Notes: generated by a model not told the origin, from the sequence alone. A stretch of DNA of 64,000 nucleotides from Paenibacillus sp. 19GGS1-52 (GCF_022369515.1 NZ_CP059724.1:2852001-2916000), one strand, 5' to 3'; counted from the stretch's first letter, positions 27,363-37,173 are shown. Program-made: numbers and translations.

Positions 27363-27403
27363 GAAAAGGCGCGTTGACTAAACTTTGGGAAGGGTGAAAG
27401 CCA

Positions 27404-28192
27404 TTGAACGAGCGTAAAGTTTCTCAATTGGAAACTGACGGGTTATGGGAACAGTGGAAAGAACACGGTGATCCTGAAGCCAAAAAAAAATTGATTGAGA
27501 GTTACCTTCATATTGTAGATTATGTATCCAGTCGTTTGGCTGTCGGTCTGCCCAAAAATGTATCCAAAGATGATTTGTCAAGCAATGGTATTATGGGACT
27601 GATTGATGCTATCGAGAAATTCGATTACAAAAGAGGCCTCCAGTTTCAGACATATGCCTCTTGGCGGGTTCGTGGAGCAATTTTGGATTCATTGCGCCAA
27701 AGTGACTGGGTTCCCAGATCGGTACGCGAAAAGGCAAGGAAAATTGAGGATGCTTATCAGCAATTGGAACAGAAATATTTAAGGTCAGTCAGTGACGAGG
27801 AAATGAGCCAGTATCTGGATATTAGCGAACTAGAATTTCAAAATATGCTGCAGGATGTGGCGGTTATGACACTCTGCTCACTGGAAGACCCCATTCGTGA
27901 AGAAGAATCGGAAACCCGGATGTCCATACTGGTGGACGATAAAGCTAAGAATCCGGACCGAAAGGTAAATGAGTTCTATTTACGTGAAATGCTCACCAAA
28001 GGAATTGAGAAATTAACGGTGAAAGAACGGACCGTTGTGTCCCTTTTATATTATGAGGATTTATCTTTAAGCGAGATCGCTGAGGTTATGTCTCTATCCC
28101 CCTCACGTATTTCGCAGCTTCATTCCAAGGCTATTTTGCGGCTGAGAGGAACGCTTGAAAAAAACCGCGATCTTCTCATGCAAAACGATTAA
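27404..28192 (+). CDS. sigD: RNA polymerase sigma factor SigD (FliA/sigma-28)
   Basis: 262 residues, TTG start behind GGGAAGGGTGAAAG. SigD transcribes flagellin, motor and autolysin genes late in flagellar assembly. Region 2 (DLSSNGIMGLIDAIEKFDY, then GLQFQTYASWRVRGAILD) and region 4 (LSLSEIAEVMSLSPSRISQLHSKA, helix-turn-helix) are both clear. SDWVPRSVREKARKIEDAYQ is the typical region 3 start. It ends the core fla/che order as in B. subtilis. Confidence 0.97.
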   Translation: MNERKVSQLETDGLWEQWKEHGDPEAKKKLIESYLHIVDYVSSRLAVGLPKNVSKDDLSSNGIMGLIDAIEKFDYKRGLQFQTYASWRVRGAILDSLRQSDWVPRSVREKARKIEDAYQQLEQKYLRSVSDEEMSQYLDISELEFQNMLQDVAVMTLCSLEDPIREEESETRMSILVDDKAKNPDRKVNEFYLREMLTKGIEKLTVKERTVVSLLYYEDLSLSEIAEVMSLSPSRISQLHSKAILRLRGTLEKNRDLLMQND

Positions 28193-28221
28193 CCGGCGGC
28201 GGTAACAAGGGGGAGCATAGA

Positions 28222-29625
28222 ATGATCGGTCAGTACGCTTTGAATCAATACTTAAGCATTACATTTTCGGAGGATAAAGAGATTGCTTATCTTCAATTCT
28301 CCAAAAAAGATGAGAACTTTTCCTGCTCAGTTGAAGATCTTGAAGGCTTCCTGCTCAGTCACAATATTAAATTTGGTATTCAGAACGATATAGTTAAACG
28401 CCTAAGTGAACATCCAGAAGAATATTTTTTTAATAGGGTACCTATTGCAATTGGTGAACCCGCAGTAAAGGGTGAAGATGGACGGGTTATGCTTACTGTT
28501 GATCTGGAAGTGGACCGTAAACCTCTGGAGAAGGCTGATGGCAAGGTGGATTACAAGGATTTAATTCGGCTTCATAACGTCCGTAAAGGTCAATTGATAG
28601 CTAAAATTATTCCTCCACGACCTGGGAAGGCTGGTAAGACAGTAACTGGAGAAGAGCTCACTTTCAAGGCAGGAAAAGAAGCCTACTTCAAAATCGGTAA
28701 AAACGTGCTGATCGACAAAGACGAAATCGCAATGTATGCAGCAATTGATGGTCTTGTAACACTTACTGATAAAGGAAAGATTAATGTATTCCCTGTGTAT
28801 GAGGTTAACGGCGATGTTGATTACAACACAGGCAATATTGATTTTGTAGGTACAGTTGTTATCCGAGGGAACGTGCTTTCGGGATTCAGCGTGAAGTCTG
28901 TTGGTGATATCCGCGTAATTGGTGGTGTAGAAGGTGCTGAGTTAATATCTGGCGGTTCCATCGAGATTACTGGAGGCATTATCGGTTACAACAAAGGTCA
29001 TGTAAGCGCTGGAAAAAATGTGAAGGTCTCGTTCATTCAAGATGGAAATGTGACTGCTGGTGAAGATGTTATTGTCTCACAAAGCATAATGCATTCTAAT
29101 ATACGGGCAGGAAGAGATGTCATTTGCAGTGGGGCTAAGGGATTAATTGTTGGTGGTATTGTTCAGGCTGGAGAAAAAGTTGTCGCACGAACAATCGGGA
29201 ACTCAATGTCAACGGCAACTGCGATCGAGGTTGGTGTTGTTCCTGAATTAAGAAACGAGATAAATGAGTTGCGACAAGAGCTACGGCAGCTGCTGGATAA
29301 TGAAGATAAAACTACTAAAGCATTATATCTATTGAGTCAATTAGCAAATAACGGGCAACTCTCATCTGACAAAGTAGCACTACGCATTAAACTTAACGCT
29401 ACCAAACAATCACACCAGCGTGAGGAGAAAAGAATTAAAGAACGTGTGCTGGAGATTGAAAAAATGCTTGAAGACACTACCAGAGCCAGAGTGGAAGTCA
29501 TAAAGACAATATATGGTGGTTCCAAAATCGTAATTGGCAGATATACTAGATTCGTCAAGGATGCTACGGAACGTGTTGTGTTCACCTATAACGAAGGTGA
29601 TATTTCTTTATCGCCTTATATTTAA
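28222..29625 (+). CDS. fapA: DUF342/FapA family protein
   Basis: 467 residues. It matches the FapA (flagellar assembly protein A, DUF342) family: an N-terminal domain, a central beta-helix region with repeated short Gly-rich turns (GNIDFVGTVVIRGNVLSGF, VKSVGDIRVIGGVEGAEL, GGSIEITGGIIGYNKGHV, AGRDVICSGAKG) and a C-terminal coiled coil (about 340-430). Members occur near flagellar genes; one Vibrio homologue binds a signalling protein. The precise role here is unknown. Confidence 0.85.
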   Translation: MIGQYALNQYLSITFSEDKEIAYLQFSKKDENFSCSVEDLEGFLLSHNIKFGIQNDIVKRLSEHPEEYFFNRVPIAIGEPAVKGEDGRVMLTVDLEVDRKPLEKADGKVDYKDLIRLHNVRKGQLIAKIIPPRPGKAGKTVTGEELTFKAGKEAYFKIGKNVLIDKDEIAMYAAIDGLVTLTDKGKINVFPVYEVNGDVDYNTGNIDFVGTVVIRGNVLSGFSVKSVGDIRVIGGVEGAELISGGSIEITGGIIGYNKGHVSAGKNVKVSFIQDGNVTAGEDVIVSQSIMHSNIRAGRDVICSGAKGLIVGGIVQAGEKVVARTIGNSMSTATAIEVGVVPELRNEINELRQELRQLLDNEDKTTKALYLLSQLANNGQLSSDKVALRIKLNATKQSHQREEKRIKERVLEIEKMLEDTTRARVEVIKTIYGGSKIVIGRYTRFVKDATERVVFTYNEGDISLSPYI

Positions 29626-29687
29626 GTTAAGTGGGTTGGTATCCTGGTAGTCGGTAGTTGGTTATTACTTGTGAGAAGAGGGTTGAT

Positions 29688-29999
29688 ATGAGCCTGAGAC
29701 CTGTGGAATTGCAAGTTGCTATGCCTCGAACAACCGATGCCGGAAAAATCCAGAATGAGCTGCAGCATCGTCCAGCTGTAGACCAGCAGCATTTGGCCGG
29801 GCAAAATGTGAAGCACAGCCTGGAATTGAGTCAGCGCAACTCCGAAGTAGATGATGCTTCTGAAACTGCGCTGCGGGATGATGGTCAACGGGGAAAACAT
29901 TCAGGGAATAACTCTTCTTCAGAAAAACGTCATAAATCAGACGTTGAGCATAATGCGGAACATCCCTATAAGGGACACCGTATCGATCTGAGTCTTTAA
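29688..29999 (+). CDS. Small hydrophilic protein of the flagellar operon end
   Basis: 103 residues from ATG 29688 behind GAGAAGAGGG. The N-terminus (MSLRPVELQVAMPRTTDAGK) resembles a small, poorly described family near sigD/rpsB in other Firmicutes (recalled, not checked). The rest is very rich in Gln, Asn, His, Ser and charged residues and probably disordered, ending PYKGHRIDLSL. No membrane segment or known domain is visible. Function is unknown. Confidence 0.7.
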   Translation: MSLRPVELQVAMPRTTDAGKIQNELQHRPAVDQQHLAGQNVKHSLELSQRNSEVDDASETALRDDGQRGKHSGNNSSSEKRHKSDVEHNAEHPYKGHRIDLSL

Positions 30000-30039
30000 G
30001 CTTCAGTTTATATTCCGTATATAAAAGGAGATAAGGTAC

Positions 30040-30618
30040 TTGCAACCATGGGTGTATATTGTGCTGGTGGGCGCCGTTGCTATCGTTTACGCCCTGATAC
30101 TGCCGGCGCGTGCACGGCAAGGAAAAACAGAGAAACAAAGTCTGAAGGAAATTGAAACTGCTCTTGAACTGTATATGGCGGACATTGAGCGTGAGAACAA
30201 TGAATTGGTACAATTGATCACCAGTCTCAAACAGCAGTCTCAAAGCAATCAAACTGCCATGCAGGAACAACTAAATGAACTTCGGGGTCAATTCACTGAA
30301 CTGCAGAAGAGTTCACATCAGCTTGAGGCAAGAATGGCTGCGGAAGAGAAAGGTCTGCTTCAGCTAGCGGTTTCGTATGGAACAAGTTCTTCAACTGCTG
30401 CGGCAACAGCAGAAGGCTCTGCTCCACGAAATGATTCATATCTTGAACAAGCTAAAGAAAAACCAAAGCCCGTCAGTTCTATTAAACTGCGCTATCCACG
30501 CTTGTTTGAATTACATGATCAGGGGAAGTCCATTGATTCCATTGCCAAGACGGCAGGACTTCAACGGGGAGAAGTACAATTAATCCTGCAGCTTGCCAAA
30601 CAGGAGGAATCACTATGA
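30040..30618 (+). CDS. SwrB/YlxL-like membrane-anchored protein
   Basis: 192 residues. TTG start behind AAAGGAGATAAGG; the nearby ATG at 30048 is in another frame. A single N-terminal membrane helix (about 3-21) is followed by a coiled coil (about 30-105; IERENNELVQLITSLKQQ). A C-terminal helix-turn-helix-like segment follows (LFELHDQGKSIDSIAKTAGL then RGEVQLILQLAK). This layout and the place between sigD and rpsB fit B. subtilis SwrB, which promotes flagellar export gate maturation. Overall similarity was judged by architecture only. Confidence 0.75.
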   Translation: MQPWVYIVLVGAVAIVYALILPARARQGKTEKQSLKEIETALELYMADIERENNELVQLITSLKQQSQSNQTAMQEQLNELRGQFTELQKSSHQLEARMAAEEKGLLQLAVSYGTSSSTAAATAEGSAPRNDSYLEQAKEKPKPVSSIKLRYPRLFELHDQGKSIDSIAKTAGLQRGEVQLILQLAKQEESL

Positions 30619-31244
30619 TTAAGAATCGCTCCTTCATGCTTGGAATGGGTTCAGGACTTATTGCAGGTGCAATGCTGCTTCAGTTAGTGATATCTAGTGG
30701 TGCGGCCCCACTTACGAAGGATCAGGTTGTAAAAGGTGCAGCAAAGCTTAATCTAAAAGTAACTGATGAAACGGCTAAACTGCTCACCGCTGAAGAGTGG
30801 AAAGCTAATTCAGAGGCGGCAATAGTAACGCCGGCTCCTTCAGAGGCTGCTGTCGCTGTTTCTCCGTCTCCAGCAACCTCTCCAGTCACTGCTGGAGAAC
30901 CAAGTGCGGCCACGGCTCCTAAAGAGCCTGTGACACCATCCCAGCCTGCTAAAGTAGAAGTCCAGCAGCCTAAGGTAACGGCACCCTCTTCGATAACTAC
31001 GGTTACTCCTGCTCCACCGAAAATAACAGCAAACGGAACCATTTCCGTAAAAATTCCCAATGGGACCACATTAACTGAGACTGCAAATCTATTGGCCAAA
31101 GCTGGAGTTATTCAGGATAAAAGTATCTTTCTTCAGGCTGCCAATGAGCGTAAAGTTAATAAAATTATACAGTACGGAACCTACAGCTTTGCTGATGATG
31201 AGAGCATAAGCGCTATTATAGACAAACTTGTAACCGTGAAGTAA
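30615..31244 (+). CDS. Membrane-anchored protein with a YceG/MltG N-terminal-like domain
   Basis: 209 residues overlapping the previous gene by 4 bases (ATGA). An N-terminal signal/anchor lies at residues 7-30. A Pro/Ala/Thr-rich linker (about 70-135) follows. The C-terminus (VKIPNGTTLTETANLLAKAG, VIQDKSIFLQAANERKV, then IQYGTYSFADDESISAIIDKL) resembles the LysM-like start of MltG/YceG lytic transglycosylases. The catalytic domain is absent, so it is likely a wall-binding or regulatory protein. Confidence 0.75.
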   Translation: MIKNRSFMLGMGSGLIAGAMLLQLVISSGAAPLTKDQVVKGAAKLNLKVTDETAKLLTAEEWKANSEAAIVTPAPSEAAVAVSPSPATSPVTAGEPSAATAPKEPVTPSQPAKVEVQQPKVTAPSSITTVTPAPPKITANGTISVKIPNGTTLTETANLLAKAGVIQDKSIFLQAANERKVNKIIQYGTYSFADDESISAIIDKLVTVK

Positions 31245-31266
31245 TTATAAGGTATTATGATTTTCG

Positions 31267-31295
31267 TTGCATACGTGAATATATTATGGTATAGT
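31267..31295 (+). promoter_or_regulatory. Sigma-A promoter for rpsB-tsf
   Basis: The -35 hexamer TTGCAT (31267-31272) and -10 hexamer TATAGT (31290-31295) are separated by exactly 17 bases. It lies just after the last fla/che-linked gene and about 130 bases before rpsB, leaving a long leader. Confidence 0.75.
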
Positions 31296-31299
31296 AATT

Positions 31300-31424
31300 G
31301 ACGGTGTTATAACACACGCCGGTTGATTTCGACAAGAGGTGCTTTCTTCTGAAGAAAGTCTTGCTGAAAGATGACACGCGGCGGAGGAGACACACAATAA
31401 ACCAAAACTAGGAGGTGTGTGAAG
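31300..31424 (+). promoter_or_regulatory. Structured 5' leader of rpsB
   Basis: A compound hairpin is formed by CAAGA/TCTTG (31333-31337 with 31359-31363) enclosing CTTTCTT/AAGAAAG (31342-31348 with 31352-31358). An upstream GGTGTT/AACACACGCC element and an ACACAC stretch that can pair with GTGTGT overlapping the rpsB ribosome site suggest access control. Ribosomal protein autoregulation by S2 is the natural idea, but the element is not one I recognise. Confidence 0.5.
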
Positions 31425-32126
31425 ATGGCAGTAATCTCCATGAAGCAGCTTCTCGAAGCTGGGGTACACTTCGGTCATCAGACTCGACGTTGGAATCCGA
31501 AAATGGATCGTTATATCTTCACTGAAAGAAACGGAATTTACATTATTGACCTGCAAAAAACGGTCAAGAAGGTAGAAGAAGCTTACAACTTTGTGAAAAG
31601 TGTTGCTGGTGACGGCGGTACAATCCTATTCGTAGGAACAAAGAAACAAGCACAGGATTCCGTAAAAGAAGAAGCTGAACGTTCAGGTATGTTCTTCATT
31701 AACCAACGTTGGCTTGGTGGTACCCTGACTAACTTCCAGACTATTCAGAAGCGTATTGATCGCCTGAAGAAATTGGAAGCTTGGGAAGAAGACGGTACCT
31801 TCGCAGTTCTACCTAAGAAAGAGGTTATCATTCTCCGCAAAGAGAAAGATCGTCTTGAAAAATTCTTGGGCGGTATCAAGAACATGAAAGGATTGCCAAG
31901 CGCGCTGTTCATTATTGACCCGCGTAAAGAGCGTATCGCTGTTGCGGAAGCTCGCAAACTGGGAATTCCTATCGTTGCTATTGTTGATACTAACTGTGAT
32001 CCTGACGAAATCGACTATGTTATTCCGGGCAACGACGACGCAATTCGCGCCGTGAAATTGTTGACTGGTAAGATGGCTGATGCTGTTGTAGAAGCCCACC
32101 AAGGCGAAGAAACAACTACAGCGTAA
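31425..32126 (+). CDS. rpsB: 30S ribosomal protein S2
   Basis: 233 residues from ATG 31425, behind AGGAGGTGTGTG; an ATG 6 bases upstream is unused. S2 binds the 30S head-body junction late in assembly. Signatures present are [20 protein letters not shown], the [16 protein letters not shown] helix pair and [26 protein letters not shown], written here in parts as the known C-terminal block. It is followed by a terminator and then tsf, the usual S2-EF-Ts pairing. Confidence 0.98.
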   Translation: MAVISMKQLLEAGVHFGHQTRRWNPKMDRYIFTERNGIYIIDLQKTVKKVEEAYNFVKSVAGDGGTILFVGTKKQAQDSVKEEAERSGMFFINQRWLGGTLTNFQTIQKRIDRLKKLEAWEEDGTFAVLPKKEVIILRKEKDRLEKFLGGIKNMKGLPSALFIIDPRKERIAVAEARKLGIPIVAIVDTNCDPDEIDYVIPGNDDAIRAVKLLTGKMADAVVEAHQGEETTTA

Positions 32127-32156
32127 GTAGCAACACAACTTAAACAAGAACATAAA

Positions 32157-32203
32157 TGAAAAGGGTGGTTGGCAGGTGGATAACCTCTCACTGCCCTTTT
32201 TTT
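32157..32203 (+). terminator. Intrinsic terminator after rpsB
   Basis: AAAAGGG pairs with CCCTTTT, and an alternative inner GGCAG/CTGCC stem is available, followed by seven T residues. It lies between rpsB and tsf, so it probably sets their relative expression by partial read-through. Confidence 0.7.
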
Positions 32204-32248
32204 AAAATAATAGAAAGAATATGCTTCAGCTATTCTTTCTATTATTTT
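32204..32248 (+). repeat. Perfect 17-bp inverted repeat before tsf
   Basis: The arms at 32204-32220 and 32232-32248 are exact reverse complements (arm starts AAAATAATAGAAAG) around an 11-base loop. The AT-rich stem is directly next to the rpsB terminator T-tract and ends 58 bases before the tsf start. It could be an RNA processing site, a second terminator or an mRNA stabiliser. Confidence 0.85.
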
Positions 32249-32306
32249 CGAGTAACGCACCATCAATAAGGAAATCAAACGACAAATAATCTGGAGGTAA
32301 TAAACA

Positions 32307-32957
32307 ATGGCAGTAGACGCAAAGGCAGTAAAAGAACTTCGTGAAAGAACAGGCGCGGGTATGCTTGATTGTAAACATGCACTGGAAGAAGCAAATAATG
32401 ATATTACTAAAGCTGCTGAATTGCTTCGTGAAAAAGGATTGTCCGCAGCTGCAAGTAAAGCAGGACGTATTGCAACTGAAGGTGTTGTTCAATCTTACAT
32501 CCACGCTGGTGGTAAAATTGGCGTACTCGTAGAAATTAACTGCGAAACTGACTTCGTAGGTAAAACAGATCAATTTAAAGACTTTGCCCGCGATATCGCG
32601 ATGCAAATCGCAGCTGCAAATCCTCGCTATGTGCGTCGTGAAGAAGTGCCGCAATCAGAAGTGGATAAAGAGAAAGAAATTTTGACTGCTCAAGCCCTGA
32701 ACGAAGGCAAGCCTGAGAAAATCGTGGCGAAAATGGTAGAAGGACGCATCAGCAAATTCTATGAAGAATATTGTTTGCTTGAGCAAACTTTCGTAAAAGA
32801 CCCAGACAAAACGATCTCCCAATTGTTGAATGAAAAAGTCAGCACTATTGGTGAGAACATCTCCATCCGTCGTTTCGTTCGTTACGAGCTGGGTGAAGGT
32901 CTGGAAAAGAAAGTTGACAACTTTGTCGAAGAAGTAATGGCACAAGTTAATAAATAA
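32307..32957 (+). CDS. tsf: Translation elongation factor Ts
   Basis: 216 residues, the short EF-Ts form (B. subtilis has about 290). EF-Ts recycles EF-Tu by nucleotide exchange. The N-terminal UBA-like module ([21 protein letters not shown], written as the family start) and the exchange motif region ([18 protein letters not shown]) are intact. The dimerisation region is reduced to about one subdomain. ATG follows CTGGAGGTAA. Confidence 0.97.
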   Translation: MAVDAKAVKELRERTGAGMLDCKHALEEANNDITKAAELLREKGLSAAASKAGRIATEGVVQSYIHAGGKIGVLVEINCETDFVGKTDQFKDFARDIAMQIAAANPRYVRREEVPQSEVDKEKEILTAQALNEGKPEKIVAKMVEGRISKFYEEYCLLEQTFVKDPDKTISQLLNEKVSTIGENISIRRFVRYELGEGLEKKVDNFVEEVMAQVNK

Positions 32958-33011
32958 GTAAATGGATGTTCAGAGTTTTGAAGAACAGAATATAGGCAAG
33001 CATCAGAAGAG

Positions 33012-33044
33012 CGGAACACGTACAAGTAGTGTTCCGTCTTTTGT
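33012..33044 (+). terminator. Terminator-like hairpin between tsf and pyrH
   Basis: CGGAACAC (33012-33019) pairs perfectly with GTGTTCCG (33029-33036), followed by TCTTTTGT. The short T-tract suggests a weak or leaky terminator. pyrH begins 21 bases later with no obvious promoter between, so read-through is needed. Confidence 0.55.
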
Positions 33045-33046
33045 AA

Positions 33047-33792
<746 letters not shown>

Positions 33793-33793
<1 letters not shown>

Positions 33794-34347
33794 TGCCACA
33801 AGCAATCAAACAAAGTGCTGAAGAACGTATGGAAAAAGCGATTTTGTCGCTGAGACGTGACTTAGCTTCATTGCGTGCAGGTCGTGCATCAACATCGCTA
33901 CTGGATCGTATCCAGGTTGAATATTATGGTTCCCTTACTCCTATTAATCAGTTGGCCAATATTAGCACGCCGGATTCTCGGACCCTGCTAATCCAACCAT
34001 GGGATAAAACATCGATGTCAGACATCGAACGGGCGATTATGAAGTCGGACATTGGAATAACTCCTGCAAACGACGGCACAATCATTCGTCTTTCTATTCC
34101 TGCACTGACAGAAGATCGCCGGACTGAGTTAGTGAAGTTCACGAAGAAGTTTGGCGAAGAGGCTAAGATAGCTATTCGCAACATTCGCCGTGATGCCAAT
34201 GATGATATCAAGAAGATGGAAAAAAACGGGATATCTGAAGATGAATCCCACGGTCATCAGGAAGACATCCAAAAAACAACGGATAAGTTCATAGCCGAAG
34301 TTGACAAAGTGCTCTTGTCCAAAGAGAAAGAGATTATGGAAGTATAA
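33793..34347 (+). CDS. frr: Ribosome recycling factor
   Basis: 184 residues, the standard length. RRF splits post-termination ribosomes with EF-G. It starts [20 protein letters not shown] and has the conserved [20 protein letters not shown] and [18 protein letters not shown] segments. It ends with the long third helix of domain I. It overlaps the pyrH stop by one base and is followed by a terminator hairpin. Confidence 0.98.
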
Positions 34348-34356
34348 TGATACTCA

Positions 34357-34400
34357 AGAGACAAAAAGCCCCTCCGTTTATGGTGGGGTTTGTCTCTTTC
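34357..34400 (+). terminator. Terminator hairpin between frr and uppS
   Basis: AGAGACAAA (34357-34365) plus CCCC pairs with GGGG plus TTTGTCTCT (34385-34397), with three bulged bases in the left arm, followed by TTCT. The T-tract is short. It also contains a false in-frame TTG for uppS at 34390. Confidence 0.6.
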
Positions 34401-34425
34401 TGATAAGAGCTTGGAGGAAAAGGAA

Positions 34426-35193
34426 ATGATTAAACGGGTTCAAGCATGGCTGGGCCGTGAAGACAAGCATCAGCCAGTCGAGATTTCACCGGATAACATT
34501 CCCCGACATGTGGCTGTAATTATGGACGGCAATGGGCGTTGGGCCAAGCGACGCGGTTTGCCACGGATTGTCGGTCATCGAAACGGGATGAAGGCTGTTA
34601 AACGCGCCACCATTGCCGCAGATGAGCTGGGTGTTCAATTTTTGACCATGTATGCTTTCTCAACGGAAAATTGGAAGCGTCCCAAGGAAGAAGTAGATTT
34701 CTTGATGCGTTTGCCGGAGGAGTTCTTGGCGATTGAGCTGGATGAGTTGATCGAGAAGAACGTTCAGGTACGCGTGATGGGCGATATGAACGAAGTACCT
34801 TCTTATACCCGTAAAGCTATGGAAGTGGCTGTGGCGCGAACGGAAGGGAATACAGGCCTTATACTGAATTTTGCCTTGAATTATGGGGGACGCAAGGAAA
34901 TTACGGATTGTATGCAAGCCTTGGGGCGGGACATACAAGCGGGCTTGTTGTCACCTGAAGAAATTACATCAGCACTGATTGACAGTCGTTTGTTGTCCAG
35001 CGGCATACCTGATCCTGATCTGCTAATTCGCACTAGTGGTGAAATGCGGCTCAGCAATTTCATGTTATGGCAGCTTGCTTACAGTGAACTATGGTTTACG
35101 GATGTGTACTGGCCGGAGTTCGACAAAGAGCATTTGCTTCAGGCAGTGGCTGAATATCAGCGGCGCACACGGCGCTATGGTGGACTGAAGTAG
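34426..35193 (+). CDS. uppS: Undecaprenyl (isoprenyl) diphosphate synthase
   Basis: 255 residues from ATG 34426 behind TTGGAGGAAAAGG; the in-frame TTG at 34390 lies inside a hairpin and was rejected. UppS makes the C55 lipid carrier for wall polymers by cis-prenyl addition. The catalytic Asp is in VIMDGNGRWAKRRGLPR, the second region is LNFALNYGGRKEI, and the substrate-binding block is DLLIRTSGEMRLSNFMLWQ. cdsA and dxr follow, as in B. subtilis. Confidence 0.97.
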   Translation: MIKRVQAWLGREDKHQPVEISPDNIPRHVAVIMDGNGRWAKRRGLPRIVGHRNGMKAVKRATIAADELGVQFLTMYAFSTENWKRPKEEVDFLMRLPEEFLAIELDELIEKNVQVRVMGDMNEVPSYTRKAMEVAVARTEGNTGLILNFALNYGGRKEITDCMQALGRDIQAGLLSPEEITSALIDSRLLSSGIPDPDLLIRTSGEMRLSNFMLWQLAYSELWFTDVYWPEFDKEHLLQAVAEYQRRTRRYGGLK

Positions 35194-35214
35194 CCTGATG
35201 GGAGATGAGAACCT

Positions 35215-36018
35215 TTGAAGCAGCGCTTAATTACCGGAATTATTGCCGGTGCATTATTTTTAGGTTTATGCCTTTTGGGAGGCTGGTCGTATCAGCTTTT
35301 GCTAACTGCCATGGCTCTTATCGGGTATTATGAGTTTGTGAAAATGACAGGCACGCCTGCGTTTAGAGGCAGTGCTTTACTTGGTTATGCTGCGGTTCTT
35401 ATTTTTATGATTCCATGGGGTTTGCTTGGAGTTTCGGCACCTTTATCGTGGGAACAAGGGATTTGGCTGCTGTTGCTGCTATTTCTTCTGGTTACTGTAT
35501 TCACTAAGAATAAATTAGATATTCGCATCACGGCATTGCTGTTTACGGGTATCGTATATCTAGGGATGGGTTTCTCCTACATGGCTGTGGCTCGTGCATC
35601 TAATGACGGACATGGTTTATTCTGGACATTCCTGCTCCTCTTTTGTATATGGGGAAGTGATGCTGGGGCCTATTTTGTGGGCAGGAGCTTTGGAAAGAAT
35701 AAGTTATGGCCAGCAATTAGCCCCAACAAAACAATAGAGGGTGCAGTTGGTGGAGTTCTGATCTCTATGATCATTTCCTTAGCTTTTGCGATATTTGTTC
35801 CTGATCTGCTGACGATTGGACGAGCGCTGCTTATTGGTCTTTCCTGCGCAGTTCTGGGTCAACTTGGAGATCTTGTACAGTCTGCCTATAAGAGGGTATA
35901 CGGTATTAAGGATTCGGGCTCACTTTTGCCCGGCCATGGTGGTATTCTAGACCGCTGTGACAGCTGGATTATCGTATTTCCGTTCGTACATATTGTAATG
36001 CTCATGCCTTACTATTAA
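35215..36018 (+). CDS. cdsA: Phosphatidate cytidylyltransferase
   Basis: 267 residues, TTG start behind GGGAGATGAG. CdsA makes CDP-diacylglycerol, the precursor of all membrane phospholipids. About seven to eight membrane helices are visible. The family signature runs from SAYKRVYGIKDSG to LPGHGGILDRCDS near the C-terminus, with SDAGAYFVGRSFGKNKL before it. Confidence 0.97.
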   Translation: MKQRLITGIIAGALFLGLCLLGGWSYQLLLTAMALIGYYEFVKMTGTPAFRGSALLGYAAVLIFMIPWGLLGVSAPLSWEQGIWLLLLLFLLVTVFTKNKLDIRITALLFTGIVYLGMGFSYMAVARASNDGHGLFWTFLLLFCIWGSDAGAYFVGRSFGKNKLWPAISPNKTIEGAVGGVLISMIISLAFAIFVPDLLTIGRALLIGLSCAVLGQLGDLVQSAYKRVYGIKDSGSLLPGHGGILDRCDSWIIVFPFVHIVMLMPYY

Positions 36019-36033
36019 CGGAGGAGTACAACT

Positions 36034-37173
36034 GTGAAAAAAATAAGTATTCTTGGTTCTACAGGTTCAATCGGCACTCAGACACTTGATGTTGTGGCCA
36101 TGCACCCGGAATCTTTTGAAATAGAAGGTTTGGCGGCGGGTAGCAACATAACATTGCTGATGGAACAGGTTCGCCGGTTCAAGCCACGGCGTGTCTCTGT
36201 TGCCACAAAGGAGTTGGCAGCGGAAATAAGTTCTAGCCTGCCTTCCGGAATAGAAGTATTTAGCGGCAATGAAGGCCTGGTTGAGATCGCTGCAGGTGGA
36301 GACGCTGAAATGGTCGTCACAGCTGTAATGGGCAGTGTAGGACTGCAGTCAACCCTCGCAGCTATCGAAGCCGGTAGGCATATTGGTCTTGCGAATAAAG
36401 AGACGCTTGTAACCGCCGGACATTTGGTGACAGAGCTCGCAATTCGTAAAGGTGTTAAGCTGCTGCCCGTGGACAGTGAACATTCCGCTATTTTTCAATG
36501 TATGAATGGTGAGAACCGTGAAGATGTTGCTTCAATTACAATAACTGCATCTGGTGGGTCTTTTCGGGATTACAATAGGGATCAACTAAAAAATGTAACG
36601 GTGGAAGATGCACTTCGTCATCCAAACTGGAGCATGGGAGCCAAAATAACGATCGATTCCGCCACGATGGTGAATAAAGGCCTTGAGGTGATCGAAGCCC
36701 ATTGGTTGTTCGGGCTTTCTTATGAGCAGATTAACGTGCTGCTGCATCCAGAGAGCATTATCCATTCTTATGTAGAATTCCGCGACTGCAGCATCATTGC
36801 CCAGCTTGGTAACCCTGATATGCGTGTGCCCATCCAATATGCACTGACCTATCCCGAGCGCTGGAAATCTCCGGCACAGCGTCTTTCACTTGCTGAGGTG
36901 GGGCGGCTCACTTTTCGAGAGATGGATTATGAACGTTACCCAGCCCTTAGACTGGCTATAGACTGTGGCAAGGCTGGTGGAACAGCAACAACCGCCTTTA
37001 ATGCTGCTAATGAAATTGCGGTTGCTCGTTTTCTACGAGGTGAAATTCCATTTTTGCGTATTGAGGAGATTATTTCGGAGGTATTGCAGAGACATCTGAA
37101 TTCGGGATATCCGGATTTGGAGCTAATTGAGTTCACTGACCGGACTGTCCGCGAGCTGGCTTCTAGCCTTTAA
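36034..37173 (+). CDS. dxr: 1-deoxy-D-xylulose 5-phosphate reductoisomerase
   Basis: 379 residues, GTG start behind GGAGGAG. Dxr (IspC) commits DXP to the MEP isoprenoid pathway that feeds UppS upstream. The NADPH motif is GSTGSIGTQTLDV. The metal and substrate residues are in LPVDSEHSAIFQC, TASGGSFR and HPNWSMGAKITIDSATMVNK. Length and motifs are normal. Confidence 0.98.
   Translation: MKKISILGSTGSIGTQTLDVVAMHPESFEIEGLAAGSNITLLMEQVRRFKPRRVSVATKELAAEISSSLPSGIEVFSGNEGLVEIAAGGDAEMVVTAVMGSVGLQSTLAAIEAGRHIGLANKETLVTAGHLVTELAIRKGVKLLPVDSEHSAIFQCMNGENREDVASITITASGGSFRDYNRDQLKNVTVEDALRHPNWSMGAKITIDSATMVNKGLEVIEAHWLFGLSYEQINVLLHPESIIHSYVEFRDCSIIAQLGNPDMRVPIQYALTYPERWKSPAQRLSLAEVGRLTFREMDYERYPALRLAIDCGKAGGTATTAFNAANEIAVARFLRGEIPFLRIEEIISEVLQRHLNSGYPDLELIEFTDRTVRELASSL

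Noticed and set aside
34390..34426. Upstream TTG start for uppS
   Set aside because: It lies within the frr terminator hairpin without a ribosome site, while ATG 34426 follows TTGGAGGAAAAGG.
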